A stretch of 64,000 nt of DNA. Origin: Gracilibacillus boraciitolerans JCM 21714 (GTDB taxonomy: Bacteria > Bacillota > Bacilli > Bacillales > Amphibacillaceae). The stretch is taken from positions 555,401 to 619,400 of the forward strand of contig NZ_BAVS01000001.1 of assembly GCF_000521485.1 (NCBI RefSeq), written 5' to 3'. Numbering within the stretch: position 1 is the first letter of the stretch; the number at the start of each line of letters is the position of its first letter. Of the stretch, positions 1-9,540 are shown piece after piece. Made by a program: the position numbers and the translations under genes. The notes under the pieces were generated by a model. That model did not search any database. It saw only the letters and a list, made by a program, of their open reading frames with translations, and was not told the DNA's origin.

Positions 1-437
1 ACTTGACATCCACAACCACTGCTGCCAGAACCGCAACCACAACCACCATCAGTTAGAGCAGCACCATCCAGTGGTACTTTTACTTTATCACTGACACTAA
101 AAGCAACCAACTGACTAATTTCATCTAATAAATTTTGTAAGTTTGTTTCAGCCATCTTATAGGCTGCAACGGTTTCATGCATATCCATTTCACGTTTTGC
201 GACACGAATCTCTTTCATTATTTTACTATAATCAGGATGGTATCTGCCAAATCGCTCTACTTCATCATATGAGTCTTTAATTCCCATAAAGTAATGGATT
301 AACTTTTGTGCCTTGGGATCATTCTCCATGAGTTCTTTTGCTCTATAAAAATTCTGCATTACATCTGATTCTAAAACCATTTGACCTAATGCTTCTGATT
401 TATCTAAAGTATCAACAATTTCCATTGTTGCTAACAT
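1..437 (-). CDS. ylbF: YlbF (RicF) regulator, partial at window edge
   Basis: Homologue of B. subtilis YlbF/RicF, which with YmcA and YaaT forms a cytosolic Fe-S-binding complex that assists RNase Y-dependent mRNA processing and is needed for competence and sporulation. Seen here: the start MLATMEIV, the central RFGRYHPDY segment typical of the family, a helical middle, and a Gly/Cys-rich tail (CGCGSGSSGCGC) that runs off the window, so the last residues and stop are missing. The ATG at 435-437 is preceded by GGAGGTG. It is the last gene of the ylbC-ylbF group on the minus strand. Identity is firm; complex membership is inferred from family. Confidence 0.9.
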   Translation of the reverse strand, partial: MLATMEIVDTLDKSEALGQMVLESDVMQNFYRAKELMENDPKAQKLIHYFMGIKDSYDEVERFGRYHPDYSKIMKEIRVAKREMDMHETVAAYKMAETNLQNLLDEISQLVAFSVSDKVKVPLDGAALTDGGCGCGSGSSGCGCQ

Positions 438-501
438 TATATCAACACCTCCGTATCATCTATCATACCAATAATTAACCAGAAATAAAAGAGGCAGTCT
501 C

Positions 502-736
502 TTAATCTTTCCAAGAGCCTGCCATTTGCATCAATAAACTTAACATTTGCATATTTTGTTGTGTTTTTTGCAGACGCTGGGGGCATTGTTTTCCCATAGA
601 ATTGTTTTGATGTTAATTCTAGTTCTTTCAAACGATTTGGATCTCTTGTCAAATAACGGTACCATTCTGGGTGATTACGAATAAAGCGCCATAAATCTTC
701 ACGTTGCTGTACTACTTGATATGTTTCTGGTTCCAT
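502..736 (-). CDS. ylbE: YlbE-like protein with apparent +1 frameshift
   Basis: Small conserved Bacillaceae protein of unknown role, usually beside ylbD and ylbF as here. The N-terminal part (NHPEWYRYLTRDP, then FYGKTMP) is clear. At the G5 run 579-583 the frame breaks. Reading the run as four bases gives MPQRLQKTQQNMQM and a stop at 502-504, about 77 residues, the family's normal length. As written, the frame instead drifts into unrelated residues and stops at 437, touching the ylbF start. The repaired version leaves about 65 bp for the ylbF ribosome site. I therefore prefer the shorter, corrected end. Confidence 0.8.
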
Positions 737-747
737 TTATTTCCTCC

Positions 748-1140
748 TTAATCTTTTGGACGATAAAAAAATTGATCGTTTTGAGTTGAGGATGACATTT
801 GATTATTCCTATATTGCTTAAACTGGTTGATAAGTACCAATATATTATCAATGGCTCCATTCAAATCATTAATATGGTTTTCGACTTGATTAACATCTAA
901 TTGACCAATGTGTTTCCATAGCTTCTGGTACAATTGATTACTGCTATCATTTTCTTCACTTTTAGCATCTGTATTATTTTTATATTGCTCCCAGCTTGGG
1001 TCTTCTTTACCTAAAAGGACAAATTTTTCATAGGTTTCTTGCAAATTTAAATCACCTTGTCTAATTTTTTTTATTAGTGGGGGATGAGCATGGATAAAAT
1101 CTTTAAATTGTTGTACTGAAGGATGAGATGCGTTATTCAT
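748..1140 (-). CDS. ylbD: YlbD-like coat protein
   Basis: Member of the YlbD family, annotated in Bacillus as a putative spore coat protein. The N-terminal pattern HPSVQQFKDFIHAHP and the later LLGKEDPSWEQY match the family. The C-terminal half is polar and rich in Gln and Asn. About 130 residues, full length. It lies between ylbC and ylbE on the minus strand with an 11-bp gap to the next start. A C5 run encodes the HPP part without breaking the frame. Coat localisation is taken from the family, not from this sequence. Confidence 0.75.
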   Translation of the reverse strand: MNNASHPSVQQFKDFIHAHPPLIKKIRQGDLNLQETYEKFVLLGKEDPSWEQYKNNTDAKSEENDSSNQLYQKLWKHIGQLDVNQVENHINDLNGAIDNILVLINQFKQYRNNQMSSSTQNDQFFYRPKD

Positions 1141-1208
1141 GTTTCTTTCTCCTTCCTCAATTTCTTCCTACCACAATATATGCATATTACCTATAGATGT
1201 GTACTATC

Positions 1209-2240
1209 CTATTTGTCAATAAAGTTCTGTGTATAATAAGATTGATATACTCCGACACCTAAATGAGTGTACTCTTTCTTTAATATTGCCTCCCTATGTC
1301 CTGAACTGTTAAGCCAGCCATGTATCACTGCCGGAGCGTCGATATAATGAGCAGCAATATTCTCTCCTGCTGAGAAATAGTTAGCCTGAGCAGCTATTAA
1401 GCGTTCCTTTAAACCATCACCATTCAAACTATAGTGCGAGAAGTAACTTTCAGTCTTCATATCTTTACTATGAGCTTTTGCAGCAATAGCCGCCTGCTCA
1501 TCCCATGCTAAGTCATTCAAATTATACATGCCTCGTATTTCATTGGTAAGATCAAATATCTGTTTTTCGATACTAGCTTCCACCTTTGTATCCTCAATAA
1601 AATTATCCACTTCATTCAATTCTCCCCAATAAAATAATTCATAAGGTTTCAGTAACTCTAAAACGTTTTTATTCATAATCCGAATACCAGCTAGTGTTTC
1701 ACTAAATTGATCAATATATAACTGTGCAAAAATTTGATCAGATAATCGAATTAATGGTCTTTCTTTTATATCTTGTTCTGATAATTTAAATCGTAAATTA
1801 TCAACTTCAAAAGTATTAGTAAATGTATAAGCGCTTTGTAACTCGTCTACACCTTGTCCTATAATCAAGGGAAGTACATCTAAATTAGGTGAATTCGTAT
1901 AGAAACTGATAATGGTAGCATTTTGAACAGCAACCTGAAAATAAAAATCCTTGTTATTATAAATCCACCACTCATAACCATACAGGGAGGGATCCTTTCG
2001 ATCAGGCTCACCAAATTCAGATTGAAAAATATTTATATTCTTATTTATATATTTCCATAAAGCATTCTGCTGGACTATAAGGGAATGATCCTTAGGAAGA
2101 TTGTCTTTGATTTCCTTTTTATAGTTTTGTGAAATATGGGAATAGACCTCCCTGGACTCTTCAAAGCGATTTAGATAAACAACACTGATAAATGCACATG
2201 CTAACCCTATAAGAATTGCTATTATAATTTTTAACTTCAT
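1209..2240 (-). CDS. ylbC: YlbC-like membrane-anchored CAP-domain protein
   Basis: 343-residue protein with one N-terminal membrane anchor (residues about 4-24), a CAP-associated region in the middle, and a C-terminal CAP/SCP domain from about residue 225. CAP signatures visible are LTNEIRGMYNL, SHYSLNGD, GENIA and WLNSSGHREAI. The retained His and Glu positions fit the usual CAP pocket. The protein probably faces the outside of the membrane. CAP proteins of spore formers are often surface or sporulation proteins, but no reaction is known for YlbC. First gene of the minus-strand ylbC-D-E-F group; length is close to the B. subtilis protein. Confidence 0.85.
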   Translation of the reverse strand: MKLKIIIAILIGLACAFISVVYLNRFEESREVYSHISQNYKKEIKDNLPKDHSLIVQQNALWKYINKNINIFQSEFGEPDRKDPSLYGYEWWIYNNKDFYFQVAVQNATIISFYTNSPNLDVLPLIIGQGVDELQSAYTFTNTFEVDNLRFKLSEQDIKERPLIRLSDQIFAQLYIDQFSETLAGIRIMNKNVLELLKPYELFYWGELNEVDNFIEDTKVEASIEKQIFDLTNEIRGMYNLNDLAWDEQAAIAAKAHSKDMKTESYFSHYSLNGDGLKERLIAAQANYFSAGENIAAHYIDAPAVIHGWLNSSGHREAILKKEYTHLGVGVYQSYYTQNFIDK

Positions 2241-2409
2241 CTTACACCACCTAATTTGGTTGAAAATTTATATTCAATTTTATAAACTATATGCTTTTTA
2301 CCCTTTTTTAATGAAAATATTTATGAGGGAACATTCTTTTTAAATTGCATCTTTTATCATTTCATACTATGATAGTTTTAATGATATTATTAAATGGGGG
2401 GGTGTAACT

Positions 2410-2781
2410 ATGAAATTTACAGAGACAGGAATAGAAGACATTTTAATTGATCTTAAGCCATTAGATCATGCAATGGAGAAAGCCAATTTTATACGTGCAG
2501 GTCAGTGGGACTACGAACGTGTTACATATGATTATAAAATTGGTTCACCTGAAAAAAACATTACCTATTACATAAGAGTGCAAGGTTATGCAATTGAAGG
2601 AGATGTTGACCGTGGAGATGCGGTAATAAAATTATTAACTCCTTTGTTAGGTAAACACTATTATCCTACGGGTATTGAATATGGGGGGGATAAAGAAGAA
2701 TTCCCTGAAACTACGATCGAAAGAGCTGCTAAATTATTAGCAAATGCAAGACAAAATATGGAACCGTTTGTGAAAGAATAG
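2410..2781 (+). CDS. YugN-like family protein
   Basis: 123-residue cytosolic protein resembling the YugN-like family, with no known function. No membrane segment or catalytic motif is visible; the pattern is a compact alpha/beta domain (YYIRVQGYAIEGDVDRG, then LLGKHYYPTG). The ATG follows a G7 run (2396-2402) that stands where the ribosome site should be. A second G7 run at 2683-2689 encodes Gly-Gly in EYGGDKEE and may include one surplus Gly. It stands alone on the plus strand and is followed by a strong hairpin. Confidence 0.65.
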   Translation: MKFTETGIEDILIDLKPLDHAMEKANFIRAGQWDYERVTYDYKIGSPEKNITYYIRVQGYAIEGDVDRGDAVIKLLTPLLGKHYYPTGIEYGGDKEEFPETTIERAAKLLANARQNMEPFVKE

Positions 2782-2786
2782 TCTCA

Positions 2787-2834
2787 ATTGAAAATCAATG
2801 ACTGCATTAAATAATACAGTCGTTGATTTTCAAT
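2787..2834 (+). terminator. Long inverted repeat after the YugN-like gene
   Basis: An 18-bp stem (2787-2804 pairing with 2817-2834) with one G-T type mismatch and a 12-base AT-rich loop lies six bases after the stop. The T-rich tail is weak, so it could be a terminator or an mRNA-stabilising structure. Confidence 0.6.
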
Positions 2835-2891
2835 GAAAATTATATCATTCATCATTACTTTCTTTTTGAAAGGAGCCAGGATAATAGTTAA

Positions 2892-3950
2892 ATGAAAAAT
2901 ATAAATAAAAAACATGTAAAACTTTTTTTTATCATACTTTTAATAATCGTTGCAGCTATACTAATTCTACCCGTTTCTATCCCCCCCATTATCTTAGCTT
3001 TTATCACGGCCTTAATTCTTAATCCTACCGTAAGATGGATTATTAAAAATTTAAAATTTAATCGCAAACTATCTGTTACAATTGTCTTTATTCTTTTTTT
3101 AGTGATACTAAGTACGATTGGTACCTATGCAGTAACTAAAATAATAGGTCAGGTTGCTAATTTTGCTGAGAACGCTCCCACTTATATTATTCACGTGAAT
3201 AATCAATTGTTAGAGTGGGAAACCGATTTAGACCATTTCACTGAGGATTTACCACAGGAACTCGTAGAAGAAGTTAAAATTCAAATTCAAACAACAACAA
3301 CTTCCTTAAGCAATAATTTTAGGGAAATATTACGAATTGAAGAACTTGCTAAGCTAGCAAGTAAGATTCCAGATTACCTAGTAAGTTTTATTGTATACCT
3401 AATCTCATTGTTTATGTTTATGCTGGAATTACCACGGTTAAAAGCTAATTCCTATAAACATTTAAAAGAAACAACAGCAGAAAAAGTAAAATTTATGAAT
3501 GATCGATTATCATATGTAATCTTTGGCTTTTTTAAAGCTCAATTTTTAGTAAGTATCATCATTTTTATTGTATCATTAATAGGTTTATATATTATCGTAC
3601 CAGAATACGCCTTAATAATGTCACTTATCATTTGGATTATCGATTTCATACCTATAATCGGCTCTATTGTAATATTAGGACCGTGGTCACTTTACATGCT
3701 AATTACAGGTGATTTATTTATTGGAGGTCAACTAGCGATACTTGCCATTGTATTATTGGCTATACGAAGAACAGTTGAACCGAAAGTAATGGGAAAACAT
3801 ATTGGTTTATCCCCACTTGCAACACTTATTGCCATGTATGTTGGTTTAAAACTTTTAGGTATACTAGGTTTTATAGTTGGCCCATTAATCGTAATCGCAT
3901 TCAACTCTGCTAAAGAAGCAGGCATTATAAAAACAGACTTTAAAATATAA
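2892..3950 (+). CDS. AI-2E/PerM-family membrane protein (YtvI-like)
   Basis: 352-residue polytopic membrane protein of the AI-2E transporter (PF01594-type) family. Layout: two N-terminal membrane helices (about residues 8-45), one at about 60-82, a soluble amphipathic stretch at about 85-150, then five C-terminal helices. The family signature IDFIPIIGS and a late GLSPLATLIAMYVGLK are present. The closest resemblance I recall is YtvI-type sporulation membrane proteins, but the family has many paralogues with mixed or unknown substrates, so no substrate is assigned. A C7 run at 2981-2987 encodes Pro-Pro in VSIPPIIL, possibly with one surplus Pro. Confidence 0.7.
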   Translation: MKNINKKHVKLFFIILLIIVAAILILPVSIPPIILAFITALILNPTVRWIIKNLKFNRKLSVTIVFILFLVILSTIGTYAVTKIIGQVANFAENAPTYIIHVNNQLLEWETDLDHFTEDLPQELVEEVKIQIQTTTTSLSNNFREILRIEELAKLASKIPDYLVSFIVYLISLFMFMLELPRLKANSYKHLKETTAEKVKFMNDRLSYVIFGFFKAQFLVSIIIFIVSLIGLYIIVPEYALIMSLIIWIIDFIPIIGSIVILGPWSLYMLITGDLFIGGQLAILAIVLLAIRRTVEPKVMGKHIGLSPLATLIAMYVGLKLLGILGFIVGPLIVIAFNSAKEAGIIKTDFKI

Positions 3951-3965
3951 GATAAAATCACAAGA

Positions 3966-3997
3966 AAAAAAGCCAAGCAAAAGATTGCTTGGCCTTT
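3966..3997. terminator. Bidirectional terminator
   Basis: GCCAAGCA pairs with TGCTTGGC around a short A-rich loop. It is flanked by A6 on the left and CTTTTCT on the right, between two convergent genes. Confidence 0.8.
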
Positions 3998-3998
3998 T

Positions 3999-4463
3999 CT
4001 ATGTTCCCAAAATTGCTTTAAGTAAACTTGTTGTTTCTCCGCCTTTATAAAAGATATATAGTAATAGATATACCGCAACTCCAGTAATTGCCGTGAAGAA
4101 CCAAATAACACTAGTAATCGGTCCAATTTTCTGATGCTTTTTAATATTTCGTTTTAGAGCAAGTGTTAATGTTACTACACCAAATATTGCACCTGTTGTA
4201 GCTAATATGATATGAAAGATTAAAAATATTGTATAATATACTTTTAATTCCTCCGGCCCTCCAAAACTAGTATTTCCTATAAATATTGTTCTTGAAATAT
4301 AAATAATAAAAAAGAATAAAGCACTAATTGCTGCTGCAATCATTGTTTTTTTATGTGCTTTGTATCGTTTTTTAATAATCAATTTCCAGCCAATTGCCAT
4401 AAGAATTGCACTTAAGATAATAAAAAAGGTACTAAGCGTTGGTAATATCTCCAAATCATCCAT
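3999..4463 (-). CDS. DUF420 oxidase assembly protein (YozB/CtaM-like)
   Basis: 154-residue membrane protein with about five hydrophobic helices, matching the DUF420 family (YozB in Bacillus, CtaM in Staphylococcus). Members are needed to build heme-A-containing terminal oxidases. Conserved His residues lie in helix regions (YKAHKKTM, FHIILA, KHQKIGP). The start overlaps the stop of ctaG by a few bases, so it belongs to the ctaG-ctaF oxidase operon on the minus strand. Assignment to oxidase assembly rests on family knowledge and this context. Confidence 0.85.
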   Translation of the reverse strand: MDDLEILPTLSTFFIILSAILMAIGWKLIIKKRYKAHKKTMIAAAISALFFFIIYISRTIFIGNTSFGGPEELKVYYTIFLIFHIILATTGAIFGVVTLTLALKRNIKKHQKIGPITSVIWFFTAITGVAVYLLLYIFYKGGETTSLLKAILGT

Positions 4464-5366
4464 TCCTTCCCTTTCTATATTTGTTCAGTTCGGTGAGTAC
4501 TTGGTAGCGAATCAATTTGTCTGTTCCACTTCTAAACCAAGGAAAGAAGATGCGAGCCAAAACGGTACCATAAATAATTTCCTGAGTAATTTTCATAACA
4601 ATACCACCAAGTTGTTGATCTTCAACAATACCAAGTGGAGAAAACATATCAGGTCCACTCAATGACAGACCGCTTAATACATCACCTGGAACACATAAAG
4701 CTAATGCTTGAATCCAGCCACCAGTCGCACCATACGTATTATAGATGACCTCAGATGAAAATATAATCAGAGCACAAGCAGGGGGGGTAATCAAAATACC
4801 ATTTGCTGCAATATAACCAATCTTCAATAATGGTGACATCTTATCCTGCTCTTTTATTGGAGTAAAAATAGGCCACCAAACAATAAAGGCAGTAATTAAA
4901 ATAGTAATAGAAATACTACTATGTGCCACTCATTTGCTTTAGCAAAATCAAAGACAATTGGGATGTGATATAAAGAAAACAATCCGTTAAATAACAATAA
5001 GGCTATTAATGGTTTAGTTAAAAGTTTTAATACATGTTTTAAAACCGGTACCTCAAATACCTTTCTCCAAGCCCAGGTTGGAATTCCCTTAATAATTAAG
5101 ATCGGAAACAGTAAATAATACAAAGCCATTTGTAACATATGTGCTGTAAACATTATATGTGACATCAGATCCATAGGAGACCCTTTAATAATATATAATA
5201 ATACTAACCCTCCATAAAAGTATAACACCTGTTCTACATTTACTCTTTTAGAATCTTTTCTATTTATAAAGATGATAAGATACGCCAATGCTAACGTCAA
5301 AATAAATAAAGCATAATATGGACTCCATAACGCTCTAAAACCAAAAATTTGTAAATCTTGTAGCAT
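4456..5366 (-). CDS. ctaG: CtaG, caa3 oxidase assembly factor (apparent frameshift)
   Basis: Polytopic membrane protein of the Caa3_CtaG family, required for copper-site assembly in caa3 oxidase. The N-terminal half ends in SLYHIPIVFDFAKANEW; the C-terminal half resumes with HSSISITILITAFIVWWPI. The break at about 4922-4926 is repaired by reading TGGCA as TGGGCA, a lost G. The later motif reads LITPPACALIIF where the family has one Pro. The extra Pro comes from the run at 4781-4787 and fits a +3 expansion. About 300 residues when joined, as expected. I treat it as a functional gene with sequence errors. Confidence 0.85.
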
Positions 5367-5473
5367 GTTTAATCACTCCAATTTATATCATAACGACTAT
5401 TATATATTATACCGAAGATCTCTAAGATTAAAAAGGAAAACAGCCATTCTAATTTTTACAATTTAATGAACAA

Positions 5474-5516
5474 AAAAGTTGAGAGGTGTCCTACTTTCAC
5501 ACCTCTCAAACTTTTT
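5474..5516 (-). terminator. Terminator or processing hairpin after ctaF
   Basis: AGTTGAGAGGTGT pairs with a near-perfect complement around a short loop; on the minus strand it is followed by CAACTTTTTTG. It lies between ctaF and ctaG, so it may attenuate transcription into ctaG. Confidence 0.7.
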
Positions 5517-5519
5517 ACT

Positions 5520-5843
5520 TTACCACCATGCTAGAGCAGATAATGCGATAATACATAAAAATGCTGCAAATACTCCTCCATAAAACATAAAAGATGGTAA
5601 CTCATGACCTTTATGACTCATATGCATAAAGTAATATAGCTGAAATCCAACTTGTACTGCAGCTAATACGAGCAAAATTGGTATTAGAAATAATTTGTCT
5701 AAACCAGATAGCACCATAGCAAAGGCAATTATGGTGAAAATGATCATTAAAGCAAACGTAATCACTTGTTGTTTCATTTCTTCTTTTCGTTTTTGCTTTT
5801 CGTATTCAAATTGAAAAGGAGTTTCTGTGACTTTTTCAGACAT
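5520..5843 (-). CDS. ctaF: CtaF, caa3 cytochrome oxidase subunit IV
   Basis: 107-residue protein with three hydrophobic helices and the prokaryotic COX4 pattern, including a long helix with QLYYFMHMSHKGHE. This is the small fourth subunit of the caa3-type oxidase in the cytoplasmic membrane. The start follows directly on the ctaE stop (no gap as written), as in the Bacillus ctaCDEF order. The G8 run at the ctaE/ctaF junction (5852-5859) makes the exact end of ctaE uncertain but does not affect this frame. Confidence 0.9.
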   Translation of the reverse strand: MSEKVTETPFQFEYEKQKRKEEMKQQVITFALMIIFTIIAFAMVLSGLDKLFLIPILLVLAAVQVGFQLYYFMHMSHKGHELPSFMFYGGVFAAFLCIIALSALAWW

Positions 5844-6467
5844 TTAAAGCACCCCCCCCATTAAATACACTACAGTAAAGATAAACACCCATACAACGTC
5901 AATAAAGTGCCAATAAAGGCTTGCAACATAGAATTTTGGTGCGTTGTATAAATTTAATCCTCTCTTAGCGTTACGAATCATTAGCGTACTGATCCAAAGT
6001 AATCCAAATAAAACGTGCCCACCATGGAAACCAACTAACGTATAGAAGGCTGATCCAAACGCAGAGGATCTTAAAGTAAATTCATAATGATGAATGTAAT
6101 GATAGAACTCATAAATTTCAAATCCAAGAAATGCAAGTCCTAACGCTACCGTAATGCCTAGCCATATTAACATTTTCTTGAAATCACTATTTTTCATATG
6201 ATACATGGCATAAACACTTGTCAACGAACTTGTTAACAACAACATTGTCATAATGAAAACTAATTCTAATCCAAATAACTCTTCTGAAGATTCCCCGCCA
6301 TTTGTTGAATTATTTAAAGCGAGATACGTACCAAACAGACTTGCAAAGAGCACTGATTCTCCACCAAGGAAGAACCAAAAGCCCATAAATTTATTTTTAC
6401 CTTCTAAGGTGGCCTTTTCAGGATTAAGAGGCATTTGTCCTGACTTTAATACATCATGTTCACTCAT
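5844..6467 (-). CDS. ctaE: CtaE, cytochrome c oxidase subunit III
   Basis: 207-residue membrane protein of the COX3 family with five or more helices, the usual length for the Bacillus caa3 oxidase. Family landmarks are FMGFWFFLGGESVLFASL near the start, the GFHGGHVLFGL segment and YWHFIDVVWVFIFTVVYL near the end. The start overlaps the end of ctaD by 8 bases. The last codons pass through a run of eight G (5852-5859). With six, the protein would end slightly further on, inside the ctaF start region. Function: structural oxidase subunit near the oxygen or proton entry side. Confidence 0.93.
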   Translation of the reverse strand: MSEHDVLKSGQMPLNPEKATLEGKNKFMGFWFFLGGESVLFASLFGTYLALNNSTNGGESSEELFGLELVFIMTMLLLTSSLTSVYAMYHMKNSDFKKMLIWLGITVALGLAFLGFEIYEFYHYIHHYEFTLRSSAFGSAFYTLVGFHGGHVLFGLLWISTLMIRNAKRGLNLYNAPKFYVASLYWHFIDVVWVFIFTVVYLMGGVL

Positions 6468-8334
6468 TTTCTCCTGCCTCCTTTTTCAAATCTTCTTTAT
6501 GAATATGATAACCTAAATCATCTTTCACAGATCTGGTTAACATTGCCCCCCCAAGTGTAATACCCATTCCAATGAATACTAGGGTTAACCATACACTATC
6601 GACTTTTTGATAGATGAATCCAAACCCTGCGATGAACATACCAAAAGCCATGATAAATGGTAAGAAGGAGTTATTCGGCATGTGAATATCTGTCAATGGT
6701 TCTGCAGGTGTCATACCTTTTCTTCCTTCCGTTTTTTCAATCCATAATGGATCTAGACCACGAACTAAAGGTAATTGTTTAAAGTTATAGAACGGAGGCG
6801 GTGATGAGATTGCCCATTCTAAAGTTCTTGCATCCCAAGGATCTGCCCCCCCTACTTTCTCATTCTTAATTGATGTTTTAACAATATTGATTAACAGAAC
6901 GATAGTACCTAGACCCATTAAAAAAGCACCAATCGTACTTATCATGTTTCCTAAATCTAATCCTTGGCCTTCTAAATAGGTCCAATAACGTCGTGGCATA
7001 CCCATTAATCCAAGGAAATGTTGTATAAAGAATGTTAAATGGAAACCAGTAAAGAATAACCAAAAGGTCAGTTTCCCCCAATTTCTCATCTAATATTGTA
7101 CCAAACATTTTAGGCCACCAATAATGTGTTCCTGCAAAAAGTCCAAATACAACGCCACCAACGATTACATAGTGGAAATGTGCCACAACAAAATAGGTAT
7201 CGTGGTATTGAAAATCAGCTGATGCAGCCGCAAGCATTACCCCAGTCATTCCACCTAAAGTAAAAGTAGGTATAAATGCTAATGACCATAACATCGCTGT
7301 GTTTATTTGAATATTTCCACCCCCCCAAAGGTAAATAACCAGTTAAATATTTTGATACCCGTCGGTACAGCAATCGCCATCGTCGCTACAGCAAAAATAG
7401 AGTTGGCAGCAGGTCCTAGACCTACGGTAAACATGTGGTGTGCCCATACCATAAATCCTAAGAAACCTATTAAGACAGTCGCGAACACCATTGCCGTATA
7501 ACCAAACAGACGTTTCTTAGAAAACGTAGAAATGATTTCACTAAAGATACCAAAAGCAGGTAATGCTAAAATATATACTTCAGGGTGACCAAAGATCCAG
7601 AATAAATGTTGCCATATAACAGAGTTACCACCCATAGATGAATTAAAGAATCCTGAATCAAATAAGCGGTCAAACATCATTAAAAACAAACCAACTGTTA
7701 AAGCAGGAAATGCAAATAAAATAAGTGCACTTGCTACAAAAGCTGACCAAGTAAATAACGGCATACGCATATATGTCATTCCTGGTGCACGCATATTCAC
7801 AATGGTTACAAGGAAGTTAATCCCTGCAATTAAAGTACCTGCACCAGAGATCTGTAATCCCAGAACATAATAATCGACACCATGACCTGGTGAAGTTGTG
7901 GAAAGTGGTGCATATGCTGTCCAACCAGCATCAGCAGCTCCACCTGTAAACCACCCTACGTTCAACATGATTCCACCAAAGAAAAATAACCAGAATCCTA
8001 GTGAATTTAAGAATGGAAATGCAACATCTCGAGCACCAATTTGTAACGGCACGACTGCATTCATAAATGCAAAAATTAACGGCATTGCTGCCAAAAATAT
8101 CATTGTTGTTCCGTGCATAGTGATTAATTCATTATAAAAACCTGCACTAACAAAGTCATTCATCGGTTGCACTAATTGCCATCTAATAGCTAATGCTTCT
8201 AGACCTCCAACGATAAAGAAGAAGCCACCTGCTACTAAATACAAAATAGCAATTTTTTTATGGTCTACTGTTGTTAAGTAATCCCAAATAGCAGAACCAA
8301 AACTTTTCTTATTTGTAGCTACCATTGTACTCAC
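6460..8334 (-). CDS. ctaD: CtaD, cytochrome c oxidase subunit I (two apparent frameshifts)
   Basis: Catalytic heme-copper subunit of the caa3 oxidase. Visible motifs: [11 protein letters not shown] and WAHHMFTVG for the CuB/active-site histidines, HFHYVIVGG for later heme ligands, and the C-terminal [11 protein letters not shown] start at 8334 behind GGGAGG. Two frame breaks: run C7 at 7320-7326 (five bases rejoin the frame as FTFGGGNIQ) and run C5 at 7075-7079 (four bases rejoin [12 protein letters not shown]). Two more C7 runs at 6546-6552 and 6846-6852 keep the frame but may each add a Gly. Joined length, about 620 residues, is normal. Loss of this gene in an intact operon is unlikely. Confidence 0.9.
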
Positions 8335-8351
8335 GTTTAGTTAACCTCCCT

Positions 8352-9448
8352 TTAATTGTTTTCTGCTTCGTTTTCTCTAAATTTCTTTACACTTTCTACT
8401 GGTTCATCCGTTGCTTTTAGCTCCATTAAAAAGTCTGCAATTTTTTCTGCATCTTCTTCTTGAATTGAATTATCCTGTAAATAAGGAGCACCAAGCATAC
8501 CATTTCCTGGCTTTATAGAAGCTGGATCCATAATCCAATCTACAATGGCTTCTTTACTGTAATTTTTAATAGCTGCAACCTTTGTTCGATCTCCAAAATC
8601 AGCTAAATTAGGACCAACTATAGGATTATTTGCACTAGCATCAATAGCATGACAGTTTATACAGCTATTCTGAAACAACTCTTGTCCTTCTTGTGCTGAT
8701 GTCGATTCAGCAGTATATTCAGGACTTGTATTCTTCATACCTTCTATCCATTGATCATATTCTTCCTGACTTACCACAACAACTTTAAAGTCCATAAGAG
8801 AGTGTGATCCCCCCCACAAAACTCTGTACATTTTCCCCAATAAACACCTTCTTCAAATGCTTCAATGAACATGGTGTTTTCATTATCAGGGTTTACATCC
8901 ATTTTTCCGGATATAGACGGTAGCCAGAAAGAGTGAATGACATCACTGGACATCATATTTAAATAGACTTTTTCATTAACAGGGATATATAGCTCCTGGC
9001 TTGTTTGAATTTCTTCATTTGTATATTTAAAATTCCACCAAAATTGCATCCCCTGCACATTAATATTAATACTATCTTCTTTCTTTGATTCGTCTGCTAA
9101 ATCATATGTACTAGCAATTGTTGGTACAGCGATAATAATTAGCAGCAAAATTGGAATCACAGTCCAAACAACCTCTAAAGTTTTATTCCCTTCAGATTGT
9201 TTTGGAACGTAATTTTCTTGTCCTTTTTTCTGACGAAATTTCATAATGACATAAATATATATCACCATTACTACAATAAAGACAAAAATCATTACTAATA
9301 TTGATATCAAAATGATATTAAATGATTGCTCTGACCCATATCCTTTTGGCACTAATGCAGTTAGATTTTCTTTACCACATGCAGAAAGTATAATTACCAA
9401 AAAAGAAAATAATGACAGAGTTCGGATTTTTCCCATCCATTTTTTCAT
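8352..9448 (-). CDS. ctaC: CtaC, caa3 oxidase subunit II with cytochrome c domain (apparent frameshift)
   Basis: Lipoprotein subunit that takes electrons through a CuA centre. The start chosen at 9448 follows GAGGG and gives a lipoprotein signal ending in the lipobox LSAC. Two membrane helices follow. The CuA site is GKCTEFC plus SHSLMDF; these halves lie in different frames, joined when the C7 run 8809-8815 is read as five bases. The C-terminal fused cytochrome c domain has CINCH as heme site and a late Met (NGMLGAP) as ligand, which defines caa3 type. The next gene is ctaD, with its ribosome site in the 17-bp gap. Confidence 0.9.
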
Positions 9449-9540
9449 CTTTAACCCTCTCTTTCTTTTTAAACATAATATATTATTTAGAAAAACTTGA
9501 ATATGATCAAGTTCTACTGACAGAAAATCAACTCTAATCA

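Noticed and set aside
6253..9500. Plus-strand ORFs opposite the cta genes
   Set aside because: They are antisense shadows of conserved oxidase genes and lack ribosome sites.
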